NCBI GenBank assembly: GCA_900100835.1
Contig: FNCM01000011.1
Location: 1-64,000, forward strand
DNA from: Selenomonas sp. WCT3
GTDB lineage: Bacteria > Bacillota > Negativicutes > Selenomonadales > Selenomonadaceae
DNA length: 64,000 bases
Reading direction: 5' to 3'
Part shown: piece after piece, positions 1 to 9,145 of the stretch
Layout of the letters: every line of letters begins with the position of its first letter
Position numbering within the stretch: position 1 is the first letter of the stretch
Translations under genes and position numbers: made by a program
Notes under the pieces: model-generated
Databases searched by the model: none
The model's input: only the letters and a program-made list of their open reading frames with translations
Told to the model about the DNA's origin: nothing

Positions 1-1440
1 TTGACGGTTTGCTTTGTCAGCCGGTTGTTGACATCGTAGATATACTGTTCTTCGATGTCCTTGACCGTCCGGGTCAGGCGGTTGCCGGCGTTATCGTAGG
101 TGAATCGCTCTGTATACTTCGGGTATTCGGCCTGCTGCAAACGGTTCAAGCTGTCATAGGTGTAGAGCGTCTTGCCTGCAAGTTCCTCTTTCTCGATTCT
201 TTGGCCATTGCCGTCATAGCGATAGGTATTCTGGGCCAGGATTTTATCCGGTGTTGCTACGGTAAGGCTCGTTATGTTTTTATCCGCATCGTAGGCGATG
301 TCCTGCCACATGCCGTTAGCATGGGTTATCTTTTGGATGGCGCCATCGGCATCGCGGGTAAATTTGACAATTGACTTGTCAAGTTCGTTGCATATGTCAA
401 CGAGTTGATTTGACTTGTCAAATCGGTAGCTGACTTGCCGGCCTGTAATGTCAGTCTGGCTTATCTTACGCCCCAGCTCATCGTAGGTATAGGCCAGCAG
501 TGTCCTGCCGCTGGCTTTCTTCGTGAGCAGCAGGCCATCTTTGTCGTAGGTGTAGCGGTAGTCCATGCCGCCTGCAATGGCGGCAGTGAGCTGGCCATTG
601 GGTGCATATTCATAGCTATTGCGCAGATTGCCTGCCTTGCGCTCGATAAGACTGCCGTAGACATTCCACTGGTACTCATTCGTTATACCATTGCGGTCTT
701 GGAATTGGATTAGTTTCCCGTCGGCGGTATAGAGATACTCCTCCTGACTGCCATCCGGATAGGTTATGGCTTTCAGCTGGTTGTTGTCATCGTATGCATA
801 GATGCGTTTATTGCCATTGCCATCCACGGCTTCGATGATATTGCCCGCAAAGTCGTAGGCATAGTTTTCTTTGCTGCCATCGGCTTTGCGGATTTCCGTG
901 ATGCGGCCCCAGCTGTCGAGGACGTAGCTCGTTTCATTGCCGTTGCCGTCAACGATGCCGGTGACATTGCCCTGCGCATCGTAGTGATAGGTTTGGCTTG
1001 CTCCTCCCTTGGTTTCGATATGCGTTTGCCAGCCGGCGGCGGTGTAGGCGTAGCTTGCACCACTGCCGCCAGCTGTCTCGACTTTGATGCGGCGACCCGC
1101 ACGGTCGTAGGCGACAGTTTCGAGCAGCTTGCCATCGGTGCCGATGACTGCCGTCAGCCTGCCGGCACTGTCGTATTGATAGCGGTAGGACATTTCCTGC
1201 GGCAGCTGCCGCTCGGTTATGTTGCCTTCTTTATCGTAGACGAGTTTCTGCGTGCGGCCTTCGCTCGTAGTTGCCTGCGTCTGCTGATTCATCAGGTTGT
1301 ACGTAAATCTTTCCTCGCGGCCGCAGTCGTCGGTGATACACAGAATGTTACCAGCTTTATCGTATGTAAACCGGGTTGTATTCTGCTGGCCCGTTGCGCT
1401 GTCGGTTTCCGGGTCATAAGCCTCGGGATGGACTTTTGAG
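1..1440 (-). pseudogene. RHS/YD-repeat core fragment, no start codon, runs off the window
   Basis: The minus strand encodes tandem YD repeats (RFTYDKAGNI, SYRYQYDSAGRL, IYDVNNRL), the beta-cage shell of RHS toxins. The frame is open from about 1446 to base 1 and continues outside the window. Upstream, the frame meets a stop straight away and has no ATG, GTG or TTG. Homology to the other RHS copies begins at about 1438, right after the stop of the preceding small gene, so this is a recombination joint. Bases 1-790 closely match 5216-6000 of the RHS gene at 4151-6514, with about 200 extra bases of repeats in the middle. It is best read as a silent, 5'-truncated RHS cassette that could donate sequence to a full-length gene. 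Its C-terminal tip is not visible. Confidence 0.65.
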
Positions 1441-1995
1441 TTAATACCCTATACTATTAATAAATACCCCATCACCCATATCTCTAACAATAAATCGCAG
1501 CTCACTATTTTTAAATATAATTTCTCCCCCTTTTATAGACCAATATATATTATTATTAAATCGTTCCAAGCATTTATATTCTTCAAATATTTCCATCAAG
1601 TTTTTAGATGTAATATATGTAACACTAATTTGATTACCTCTCATATTTTCTTTTATAATTTGATTAGAAACAATCTTTGTTAAGTCATTTATAATTTTAC
1701 CGTAACACACTAATCCAGTTATTTCCACTAGTTCCATAAGCACCCCCCACCAAACATCAGTTTTTAAGTCAGGAATATATATATCACCCATTGCTTTTAT
1801 ATCGCAAATCATTTTTATCATACAAAACACTTTTTCATCAACCCCCATTTTTTCTATATATCCTTCTATCTCATCCACCGAAAAGCATTCATATTTTATC
1901 CTATTTTTTATTAATATGTTTTTTATATTTCGTATTTTTTCTAACACTTGACTCTTGTTATATCTCATATTATTCCGTAACATCTTCGATTGCAT
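1441..1995 (-). CDS. Putative immunity protein of the adjacent RHS toxin
   Basis: A protein of about 184 residues, mixed alpha/beta in appearance, AT-rich, with no signal peptide. I recognise no family. The start at 1995 is chosen because a GAGG-type ribosome site sits just upstream; an in-frame ATG at 2013 is also possible. The first codons overlap the end of the RHS toxin gene (stop at 1970), the usual toxin-immunity arrangement. Its own stop touches the next RHS fragment. The immunity role is inferred from position, small size and base composition only. Confidence 0.6.
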   Translation of the reverse strand: MQSKMLRNNMRYNKSQVLEKIRNIKNILIKNRIKYECFSVDEIEGYIEKMGVDEKVFCMIKMICDIKAMGDIYIPDLKTDVWWGVLMELVEITGLVCYGKIINDLTKIVSNQIIKENMRGNQISVTYITSKNLMEIFEEYKCLERFNNNIYWSIKGGEIIFKNSELRFIVRDMGDGVFINSIGY

Positions 1996-3241
1996 TATTT
2001 CCTCTACCTCCATCAGTTATAATTTGCCATCCTTTTTTTCCATCTCTAGGTATACCATCACCAGCATTTTTAGCCCATTGAGGCTGTGGAGCCACCTTAC
2101 CTTCTAATAGAAATTGATCACGTGTCAATCTCACTTTTGATTCTATTTGCGCTTTATTACAAGGTGGGAGTGCTAAATTGTTAATTCTTTCAGCCGGCGT
2201 GGCCCCAGCTGAACCTCTTGTCACGAAAACGCCTGATGCCAAATGGTCTTTATCATTAGATGTAATGACAAATTCTTCCCCTTTCATTCCGCGTCTAATA
2301 AAAATAGGTCCATCGAATGATTTTATAGTATTAGTTGCTATTTCATCGTGCTTTAGCATTCCTTTGTGAGCATAAAATTTTCTAATCCCCTTATGCCCAA
2401 TTTGTACTAATTGCTGATTTTTACTCTTTGAAAGTGAACATTTTTTATCATAACCACTTGGATCATAATAATCCACTGGGTTATTCGCGCAGTAAGCATA
2501 TAGATTCAGCCCATCGCCGTGATACTCGTCTTCCTGCGTGAATCTGGCTATTGCTGGATTATAGAATCTGGCGCGCAGGTAGTATTGCTGGGTTATTGGG
2601 TCGAATTGCTGTCCTGTGTACTGGAAGCGGTTGGGAATTTGTTCTTCTTTTTCTACGGTGTTGCCGAAGGCGTCGTAGGTGTAGCGATTCTTTACGTTGC
2701 CTTCTGCATCTGTGATGAAGATGGTACTTCCCTGTTCATCGCTGGCGTAGTGGTACCAGGTTTTCTCTGGTTCGGATTCCCTTGCCCATAGGTCGCTGGT
2801 ACGGATTAATCTTGTGATATTGCCGTCTGTTTCTTCGGTTATCACTTCCTTGTTTTCGTTGAAGATAAACTGCACGAGTTTGCCGTTTTCTTCCATTTCA
2901 TAGCGCAGGCCTTCGGCATCGTAGCGGTTTATTTGGACATCGCCCGCTTTTGTTGTTACTTTGCTGGTTCTGCGGAAGGCGTCATATTCGTAGGTGTTCT
3001 TAGCATCTTGGAGCAGGTTGCCAGCATCATCGTAGCGATAGGTTTCCACCTGACCGTTGACGATTTGACTTGTCAACCGGTTGTTGACATCGTAGATATA
3101 CTGCTCCTCGATATCTTTCGCCGTTCTAGTCAGCCGATTCCCCGCTTGGTCGTAGCTGAATCGCTCCGTATAGGTCGGATATTCAGCTTGCTGCAAGCAG
3201 TTCAGACTGTCATAGGTATAGACCACCGACTTTCTTGGCAA
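1970..3241 (-). CDS. RHS core protein with variable C-terminal toxin tip, 5'-truncated
   Basis: The 423-residue frame holds the last YD repeats, then the conserved RHS core (YYLRARFYNPAIARFTQEDE) ending at DPSGY near residue 262. About 160 unique residues follow as the variable toxin domain. That tip (GVFVTRGSAGATPAERINN, later LTRDQFLLEGKVAPQPQW) matches no family I can name with confidence. The first residues (MPRKSVVY) lie at a deletion joint: upstream DNA carries earlier YD repeats in another frame. No N-terminal export or PAAR region is present, so this is probably an orphan module rather than a secreted full-length toxin. The tip is paired with the overlapping gene at 1441-1995. Confidence 0.7.
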   Translation of the reverse strand: MPRKSVVYTYDSLNCLQQAEYPTYTERFSYDQAGNRLTRTAKDIEEQYIYDVNNRLTSQIVNGQVETYRYDDAGNLLQDAKNTYEYDAFRRTSKVTTKAGDVQINRYDAEGLRYEMEENGKLVQFIFNENKEVITEETDGNITRLIRTSDLWARESEPEKTWYHYASDEQGSTIFITDAEGNVKNRYTYDAFGNTVEKEEQIPNRFQYTGQQFDPITQQYYLRARFYNPAIARFTQEDEYHGDGLNLYAYCANNPVDYYDPSGYDKKCSLSKSKNQQLVQIGHKGIRKFYAHKGMLKHDEIATNTIKSFDGPIFIRRGMKGEEFVITSNDKDHLASGVFVTRGSAGATPAERINNLALPPCNKAQIESKVRLTRDQFLLEGKVAPQPQWAKNAGDGIPRDGKKGWQIITDGGRGNNAIEDVTE

Positions 3242-3384
3242 GCAGCAGTCAATTGGCCATTTGGCGCATATTCGTAGCTATTGCGCAAATCGCCAGCTTT
3301 TCGCTCGATAAAACTGCCGTAGACATTCCACTGGTTCTCATTCGTTATACCATTTCGATTTTGGAATTGGATTAATTTACTACA
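3230..3384 (-). pseudogene. Out-of-frame remnant of RHS YD repeats
   Basis: On the minus strand this stretch reads QWNVYGSFIERKAGDLRNS then YEYAPNGQL, matching the RHS gene at 4151-6514. Its frame breaks at about 3245, where QLTAA is joined to LAKK and then to the YTYDSLN repeat of the downstream frame. Roughly 150 codons present in the longer copy are missing. The upstream edge, about 3384, is abrupt. This shows that the RHS frame at 1970-3241 is a deletion derivative. Confidence 0.6.
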
Positions 3385-3385
3385 T

Positions 3386-3647
3386 CTCTTATATCAAAAA
3401 CAGACCATTGAAGTTCGCATAAAACAATAAACGGCCTGTTTTTTCCTAAGATATGTTGCAGCTAATTTGCCAATTCGTCGGTCTATTTTGAGAAAGTATT
3501 GCACTTAGCTTGACAATCCGTCGCCTAAATTATGGCACAGATACCTAGAACGGTGTGCATGAGGTTGCTGTTTCAGCAGCCCTCCCTATGTTACGCTTGA
3601 TAGAAGTCTTGTTTCGGATGTGCGAAGTTTGAGTAACAACAGTTTTT
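3386..3647. other. Non-coding spacer, possible mobile-element remnant
   Basis: No credible open frame is present. Two related motifs, AATTTGCCAATTCGTCGG and AGCTTGACAATCCGTCGCC, lie about 60 bases apart in the same orientation, and a GTTGCTGTTTCAGCAGCC hairpin follows. The layout resembles the end of a decayed insertion sequence, but I could not match it to a family. It separates the SUKH gene from the deleted RHS copy, so it may mark a rearrangement point. Confidence 0.3.
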
Positions 3648-4154
3648 TCACATATCGTCTTCTATAAAATCAAAATAATAATCATTTTTCTCATCCATAC
3701 GTTCTAAAAAAGACTGCAAAGATTCCGCTATCATTTCATCATTTAAATACACAGGATATTTTCCCTTTTCCGGAGTAAGACATACTGTCAAAAACAAATC
3801 TGAATATATCTCAAAAAAGACCAGTCTTCCATCATTTAAATCGTAGCAATCAACCACCTCATTATATTCATACACATCCTGTTTTAGATAGAACTCTCCA
3901 ATTTCCATTGGAGGCATAATCCGATCTATACAAGCCTTGTCACACGCACACAAAAATCCATATCCCAACTCTCTGTATATCTCTTTCAACTCCTCAGGAA
4001 TAACAATACCTAAGTCTCTCTCCGTTTTTTTTACTTCATTATACCAATTATCACGTCTAAAAAAAACATGTTTATACTCTGATGCATTGTATTGTGTATA
4101 TTCATTAGGTAATACATACTTCTTAAAATTAACGCAAAATGACATAATGTTCAC
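3648..4154 (-). CDS. SUKH (SMI1/KNR4) family immunity protein
   Basis: This 168-residue protein shows the SUKH pattern: a tryptophan-led opening (NWYNEVKKTERDLGIVIPEE), then LKEIYRELGYGF, later the acidic end LQSFLERMDEKNDYYF. SUKH proteins bind and neutralise nuclease and other toxins of polymorphic systems in the cytoplasm. The ATG overlaps the stop of the RHS toxin gene by four bases (ATGA), giving translational coupling. This supports it being the antidote of the HNH-type tip of that RHS protein. Confidence 0.85.
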   Translation of the reverse strand: MNIMSFCVNFKKYVLPNEYTQYNASEYKHVFFRRDNWYNEVKKTERDLGIVIPEELKEIYRELGYGFLCACDKACIDRIMPPMEIGEFYLKQDVYEYNEVVDCYDLNDGRLVFFEIYSDLFLTVCLTPEKGKYPVYLNDEMIAESLQSFLERMDEKNDYYFDFIEDDM

Positions 4155-6514
4155 TTACCTTTCCCTCTAAAAAATTTATTCCAAATGCTTCCTGCCCCAT
4201 GAATTCCACCTTGATGCTCATTTGGATATTTTGCTGGATGAATATTATACCATTCAAAAGGACCCCCAAATCTATTAGGAATAATCTCGTGAGCATCATA
4301 GTAATCACCCGCCGATCTAATTTTAATTCCATTTTTAGAATAAACATCTTCGGTATACTTCGGCCATTCCTGCCCTGTATGCTGTTCCCATTCCGTTCTA
4401 AGTTTGCTTCTCATTTTTCCAAAAGCCACCCTATGTTTATTGTATTCGCCTACTGCTAGTTTCTGATATCTATTTTTTCTTAAGTCTTCAGCCAGTAAAT
4501 GAATTTGTTCTCTTGTAAGTTTCCTTCCTGTTTTTGCCTCAATATCACGCACTATCTTTCGTGCATCCCATGCACTATTTAAAGGCTTCCATACCTCTTT
4601 ATAATACCCACTCGGATCATAATAATCCACAGGGTCGTTCGCACAGTAAGCATAAAGATTCAGCCCATCGCCGTGATATTCATCTTCCTGCGTGAATCGG
4701 GCGATGGCTGGGTTATAGAATCTTGCGCGCAGATAGTATTGCTGGGTTATCGGGTCTAGCTGCTGGCCGGTGTATTGGTAGCGGTTGGGGATTTTTTCTT
4801 CCGCTTCTATTGTATTACCGAAAGCATCATAGGTGTAGCGGTTCTTTACTTCGCCATTCTTTCCCGTGATGAATACAGTACTTCCCTGTTCATCACTGGC
4901 GTAGTGGTACCAGGTCTTCTCGGGCTCAGCTTCCATCGCCCAAAGGTCGCTGGTGCGAATCAGTCGGGTGATGTTTTCCCCTTCCTGTTCCGTTATCACT
5001 TCCTTGTTTTCGTTAAAGATGAACTGTACAAGCTTGCCGTTTTCTTCCATTTCGTGACGCAGGCCTTCGGCATCGTAGCGGTTTATTTGCGTTATGCCTG
5101 TCTTGGTGGTCACCTTGCTCGTCTTGCGGAAGGCGTCGTATTCATAGATGTTATTTCCATCTTGGAGCAGATTACCTGCGTTATCGTAGCGATAGTTTTC
5201 CACTTGACCGTTGACGATTTGACTTGTCAATCGGTTGTTGACATCGTAGATATACTGCTCCTCGATGTCTTTCGCCGTTCGGCTCAGCCGATTCCCCGCT
5301 TGGTCGTAGCTGAACCGCTCCGTATAGGTCGGATATTCTGCCTGCTGCAAACGGTTCAAGCTGTCATAGGTGTAGAGGGTCTTACCCGCCAGCTCGTTTT
5401 TCTCGATTCTTTGGCCGTTGCCGTCATAGCGGTAGGTGTTCTGCGCAAGGATTTTATCGGGCGTGGCTACCGTCAAGCTCGTTATGTTCTTGTCAGCATC
5501 ATAGGCAATATCCTGCCACATGCCGTTGGCATGGGTTATCTTTTGGATGGCACCATCGGCATCGCGGGTAAATTTAACAATTGACTGGTCAATTTCGTTG
5601 CATATATCAACTAAGTAATTTGACTTGTCAAACTTATAGCTAACCTGTCGGCCGGTGATGTCGGTCTGACTGATTTTACGTCCCAGCTCATCATAGCGAT
5701 AAGAAAGAAGTGTTCTGCCACTGGCTTTCTTGGCGAGCAGCAAGCCGTCGCGGTCATAGCTGTAACGGTAATCCATGCCGTTAGCTATCGCGGCAGTCAA
5801 TTGACCGTTGGGCGCATATTCGTAGCTATTGCGCAGATTACCTGCCTTGCGCTCGATAAGACTGCCGTAGACATTCCACTGGTACGTATTCGTTATACCA
5901 TTGCGGTCTTGGGATTGGATTAATTTTCCATCGGCAGTATAAAGATACTGCTCCTGCGCTCCATCTGGATAGGTTATGGATTTCAGCTGGTTGTTGTCAT
6001 CGTATTCGTAGGTACGTTTATTGCCATCGGTGCCGATGACTGCCGTCAGCCTGCCAGCGCTGTCGTACTGGTAGTGGTAGGACATTTCCAGCGGCAGCTG
6101 CCGCTGGGTAATATGGCCTTCCTGGTCATAGAATATGTTTTGGGTGCGACCTTCGCTGGACACAGCCTGGATGCACTGATTCATCAGGTTGTACGTGAAT
6201 TTTTCCGCACGGCCGCAATCGTCTGTAATGCTCAGGATATTGCCAGCTTTATCATAGGTGAACCGGGTTATGTTCTTCTGCCCTGAAGCCTGGTCGATGA
6301 CACATTCTGCCACCAGCCGGTCTGCTGCATCGTAGTCCCGCTGGATTTTACTGCCATCGGGGAGCTGAACCTCTGTGATGTTGCTGTTGGCATCATAGCG
6401 GGATACTTCCACAAGACTGCCAGCAACATCCGTTACGGATGTGCGGCAATTGCCTGCGTCATAGGTATTTTTCACATAGACCTTACCAGAGTATATTTCC
6501 CCAGTAAAACACAT
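4151..6514 (-). CDS. RHS/YD-repeat protein with HNH-like nuclease tip
   Basis: The 787-residue protein is mostly YD repeats forming the RHS shell. The conserved core YYLRARFYNPAIARFTQEDE ends at DPSGY near residue 634, after which about 150 variable residues make the toxin. The tip contains DAHEIIPNRFGGPFEWYNIH and a later EHQGGIHG, an HNH/endonuclease VII-like layout, so a DNase is likely. Full RHS toxins are usually well over 1,000 residues with an N-terminal delivery domain. This copy starts abruptly at MCFTGEIY with no clear ribosome site and only three bases after a transcription terminator. It is probably a promoterless, 5'-truncated cassette. Its immunity gene overlaps its stop. Confidence 0.75.
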   Translation of the reverse strand: MCFTGEIYSGKVYVKNTYDAGNCRTSVTDVAGSLVEVSRYDANSNITEVQLPDGSKIQRDYDAADRLVAECVIDQASGQKNITRFTYDKAGNILSITDDCGRAEKFTYNLMNQCIQAVSSEGRTQNIFYDQEGHITQRQLPLEMSYHYQYDSAGRLTAVIGTDGNKRTYEYDDNNQLKSITYPDGAQEQYLYTADGKLIQSQDRNGITNTYQWNVYGSLIERKAGNLRNSYEYAPNGQLTAAIANGMDYRYSYDRDGLLLAKKASGRTLLSYRYDELGRKISQTDITGRQVSYKFDKSNYLVDICNEIDQSIVKFTRDADGAIQKITHANGMWQDIAYDADKNITSLTVATPDKILAQNTYRYDGNGQRIEKNELAGKTLYTYDSLNRLQQAEYPTYTERFSYDQAGNRLSRTAKDIEEQYIYDVNNRLTSQIVNGQVENYRYDNAGNLLQDGNNIYEYDAFRKTSKVTTKTGITQINRYDAEGLRHEMEENGKLVQFIFNENKEVITEQEGENITRLIRTSDLWAMEAEPEKTWYHYASDEQGSTVFITGKNGEVKNRYTYDAFGNTIEAEEKIPNRYQYTGQQLDPITQQYYLRARFYNPAIARFTQEDEYHGDGLNLYAYCANDPVDYYDPSGYYKEVWKPLNSAWDARKIVRDIEAKTGRKLTREQIHLLAEDLRKNRYQKLAVGEYNKHRVAFGKMRSKLRTEWEQHTGQEWPKYTEDVYSKNGIKIRSAGDYYDAHEIIPNRFGGPFEWYNIHPAKYPNEHQGGIHGAGSIWNKFFRGKGK

Positions 6515-6516
6515 TT

Positions 6517-6553
6517 AAAAAGGCCATAATCAGTTATTCTGCTTATGACCTTT
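6517..6553 (-). terminator. Rho-independent terminator upstream of the RHS cassette
   Basis: On the minus strand AAAGGTCATAA pairs with TTATGGCCTTT (one mismatch) around a 13-base loop and is followed by a run of five T. It ends the small immunity gene at 6577-6976 and lies immediately before the ATG of the RHS frame. Confidence 0.65.
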
Positions 6554-6576
6554 ATGGTAATTAGTCTCTCATCTAC

Positions 6577-6976
6577 TTATGATTTACTACATTTCACATA
6601 ATACTTCATAAGTATATCATTTAAACATCCTTTAATCTCTTTCAATTCTCCTCCAGGTATTCTGTGTTCTATATACTCATTGAACATAGCATTCAACCAT
6701 TCATCATTATACCCCCAATATAACGCTTCGGCTATTATACCAAAATCATCAGAAATATATGCATACAAATCATCATAATATATTAATAAATCATCATCCT
6801 CACAAGAATTATATACTCTAAAATATATCTCCTCTTCTATAGACTTAATTAGTTTTCTTTCTTTTATCGGAATCCTATATCTAAACTGTCCTGGCGGATC
6901 ATTTCTTAACTGCTTTATTTTTTCACAAACTTTCAACCAGCTCTTTCAATATCTCAACCGCTTTTATATTTGCCAT
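6577..6976 (-). pseudogene. Small putative immunity gene with a frameshift near its start
   Basis: An ATG at 6976 with a good GGAGG site opens MANIKAVEILKELVES and stops after 17 codons. The next frame continues smoothly as CEKIKQLRNDPPGQF and runs to 6577. One extra T in GAAAGTTTGTGAA explains the break. The remaining 119-residue frame would need a TTG start with no ribosome site. The product would be a small acidic cytoplasmic protein of unknown family, probably an antidote judging from its place between toxin fragments. Confidence 0.55.
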
Positions 6977-7036
6977 AACAAAACACCTCCTATTTCCACA
7001 ACCCATTATTTTTCAACCACATTTTTCCTACTGATA

Positions 7037-7345
7037 TCACTTTACAATGTGTGACCTAATAATCTTACCAGTCTCTATATCTATATCATATCCAACGCCA
7101 ATAAAATTTGCTGCAGTTATAACATGTCCATGATGACTCATCCCCTCATACGGCATATTAATTTTATCCTTGAACTTTTCTGTTACGCTTTCTACCTGCC
7201 ATATTATGTTGTCGTTTTTATCAATACAATATATATTGTTTACTGGCTCATCTATAGATACAGGCTCTAATAGAATTACTTTCCTACCTTCATAATATAT
7301 TGTTTCTAAAACTTTATACTTTTTTGATATATCCATCTTACTCAC
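7037..7345 (-). CDS. Small putative immunity protein
   Basis: 102 residues, beta-rich (VLETIYYEGRKVILLEPV; NIYCIDKNDNIIWQVESV), ending in TGKIIRSHIVK. No signal peptide or membrane segment. It begins 18 bases after a frameshifted toxin tail that resembles the end of TNT-type NAD-glycohydrolase toxins. Position suggests it is that toxin's antidote. I do not recognise the family. Confidence 0.6.
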   Translation of the reverse strand: MSKMDISKKYKVLETIYYEGRKVILLEPVSIDEPVNNIYCIDKNDNIIWQVESVTEKFKDKINMPYEGMSHHGHVITAANFIGVGYDIDIETGKIIRSHIVK

Positions 7346-7362
7346 CTACAAATTATTGACAA

Positions 7363-7560
7363 TTACAATTTTCTCTCATTTTTAAATCCCCCTATTCTCT
7401 TTCCAATAGTATCAAATTGTACGCCACCTTCTTTACCCCATCCATCTAATGGATTAACCACACCAATCCTTAGACATTCTCCTTTGGGTATTTCTACATC
7501 ACAAGTGTAAATAGGCTCTTGAGGCAATGCAAATTTTCCTTAATTTGTGTAGGACTAAGA
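7363..7560 (-). pseudogene. C-terminal toxin fragment, possibly TNT-like
   Basis: The minus strand reads DIEGLSPTQIKE and, after a one-base slip in an A run, FALPQEPIYTCDVEIPKGEC and then NPLDGWGKEGGVQFDTIG to a stop at 7363. An LP..P opening, a V.IP.G strand and a final G..GG.QF resemble the end of the TNT (tuberculosis necrotizing toxin) NAD-glycohydrolase domain. Only about 65 residues remain and two frames are used, so it cannot be functional. It directly follows the VgrG-like frame, suggesting it was once the C-terminal extension of that spike protein. Confidence 0.45.
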
Positions 7561-7563
7561 CCT

Positions 7564-8506
7564 TCAATATCTTCTCATCATCCATCCCCCCTTCATTTGC
7601 GATCCATTTTTATCATACACTCTAGCAAAAATTGTATTTTCCTGTAATTTTTCCAAATGGATATCGGCACATAGGATACGCACACGGTTATCCCGTCGTT
7701 CCAGACAACTCCCCACGTTGATAAGCCAACGGCGTCCCAGATGCTGGCCGGGATTCTCATAGATGGATTCATAGTAGACAAATACATGATCCCCCACGTC
7801 TGGCATAGAGTACTGATAGTTGTTGACGGTATTTTCATACGGTATCCAGCAGGTGTCTTCGATTGCTTGATGTTCATCGCAATCAAATTTTACTTTGACA
7901 TTTGTTCCCTCAACGGCCAGTATGGTACCAGTAAGCTGCTGGGGCATATTCGTACGGCGAAGTTCCTCCTCGGCCGTCGGACGGCAGCCCTCTTTGGGGC
8001 GTATATTCTCTTTGACCTTCCGGCAGGTACTCACGGGCAGAGTAATCGTTTTGATTCTGTCATATCCTGCCAGCTCCCGCCGGGAGAATGGTACAAAGCC
8101 TAAACTGAGCTGAATCTGATCGCTCGCGCAGTTAGTAAACAGAAAATGTCCGGTTGTTTCTGCCAACCGCACCAAGAATTGCCAATCCGTTTCCTCGTGC
8201 TGATACAGCATACGCGGCAAAACAGGATTATCCTGCACAGCTATCTGTAGGCCATACGGCTGGCCGATGACATTGGCTACATCGCTAAGTGTTTTTCTCT
8301 CGGATTGGAACGTACGGCTGTGCCGCTTGATATCCATCGCTTGCGACCCTCTATCCTTTGTACCAAGGACATGTCCGCCGCAGGTAGTGCGATGAATTGC
8401 AGGTCACAGATTCCATGCTGGCCTGCCCTGGTATCTATTTGGATTTTTCTATACGCTGATAGGGCAAGCCTTCGACTTTTAGCTGTCCTAATGTAACCTG
8501 TTCCAT
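7564..8506 (-). pseudogene. VgrG/phage tail spike-type protein, frameshifted and internally deleted
   Basis: The intact 257-residue part starts at 8337 and carries VgrG gp27-like and OB-fold sequence: KRHSRTFQSERKTLSDVA, YQHEETDWQFLVRLAETTGH, then WIPYENTVNNYQYSMPDVGD. Upstream, a good GCAGGAGG site and ATG at 8506 open MEQVTLGQLKVEGLPYQRIE, which hits a stop through loss of one A; the next frame continues IQIDTRAGQHGICDLQFIAL. The segment that should link these parts is absent. At the 3' end the spike sequence stops at MKGGWMMRRY, just before a toxin-tail fragment. VgrG proteins tip contractile injection devices. This copy looks dead. Confidence 0.7.
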
Positions 8507-8525
8507 ATATCCTCCTGCTAACCTA

Positions 8526-8678
8526 TCATTCGTCACCGTTCGACTCTATTTTCCGTGCCCACCAAGTTGCCAAGCAAACAAACACCAGCGTCCCCCAGGC
8601 AAAGATATCATCCGGCGTGCTGATAATCTCAATCAATGTTCTTATAATCACCAAATACAATAAATAGATAAATTTCAT
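8526..8678 (-). CDS. 50-residue membrane peptide
   Basis: The frame encodes MKFIYLLYLVIIRTLIEIIS, a short polar link (TPDDIF), then a second hydrophobic stretch ending WWARKIESNGDE. That makes two probable membrane segments. An AAAGGA ribosome site lies just before the ATG. It begins 11 bases after the stop of the preceding membrane-anchored gene and ends 20 bases before the VgrG start, so it is part of the same transcription unit. Function unknown. Confidence 0.55.
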   Translation of the reverse strand: MKFIYLLYLVIIRTLIEIISTPDDIFAWGTLVFVCLATWWARKIESNGDE

Positions 8679-8689
8679 AGTCTTATCCT

Positions 8690-9094
8690 TTAGTATGTAT
8701 AGAATTTATAGATATGCACCCGATAGGTGTTTTTTTCTTCCTGTATCGATATTTTCCATTTTCCCTTTTTATAAACCAGTCCTTTTCCACCTTGATTTTT
8801 TACTTTTTGCCAATCATCATGAGTTAGTTGCGAATTATAAAATTGCATAACTTCTTCGATTGACAATTCAGTATGATAGTAAACATTTAATGATACGGAA
8901 GACCTTTCTCTTATTGCTTCATTCTTTTCTACCTCTTCGGTTTTATCTGGGACAGGCAACTCGTCATATATTTCATACATAACTTTGGGGTCACGACTAA
9001 AATCATCGCCATTTATCATATAATTTTCAAATGAATCATATACGGATAGCAGCATACCTACAAAAAGCAAATACATTACAATTTTTCTTACCAA
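8690..9094 (-). CDS. Membrane-anchored small protein, paralogue 1 of 3
   Basis: 134 residues: an N-terminal hydrophobic anchor (IVMYLLFVGMLLSVYDSF), then a soluble part with RDPKVMYEIYDELPVPD, an MQFYNSQLTHDDW helix and a final KGKWKISI...YRVHIYKF strand pair. The start is a TTG after a GGGGGA site. The same layout occurs in genes at 9146-9559 and 9850-10257. About the first 45 residues are identical in DNA-level detail to the copy at 9850-10257, while the rest differs. Function unknown; inner-membrane immunity is one possibility because the genes sit next to a VgrG module. Confidence 0.65.
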   Translation of the reverse strand: MVRKIVMYLLFVGMLLSVYDSFENYMINGDDFSRDPKVMYEIYDELPVPDKTEEVEKNEAIRERSSVSLNVYYHTELSIEEVMQFYNSQLTHDDWQKVKNQGGKGLVYKKGKWKISIQEEKNTYRVHIYKFYTY

Positions 9095-9145
9095 TCATAT
9101 CCCCCTACACTGCACAATCAACAAACAACAATCGAATTTTCCTCT

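Noticed and set aside
4775..5584. Plus-strand open frames opposite the YD repeats
   Set aside because: YD-repeat DNA has few stops on the opposite strand; the minus strand gives the conserved RHS core.
1..6500. Repeated short sequences suggesting a CRISPR or satellite array
   Set aside because: The periodicity follows YD codons and varies in length and sequence; there are no constant repeats with unique spacers.
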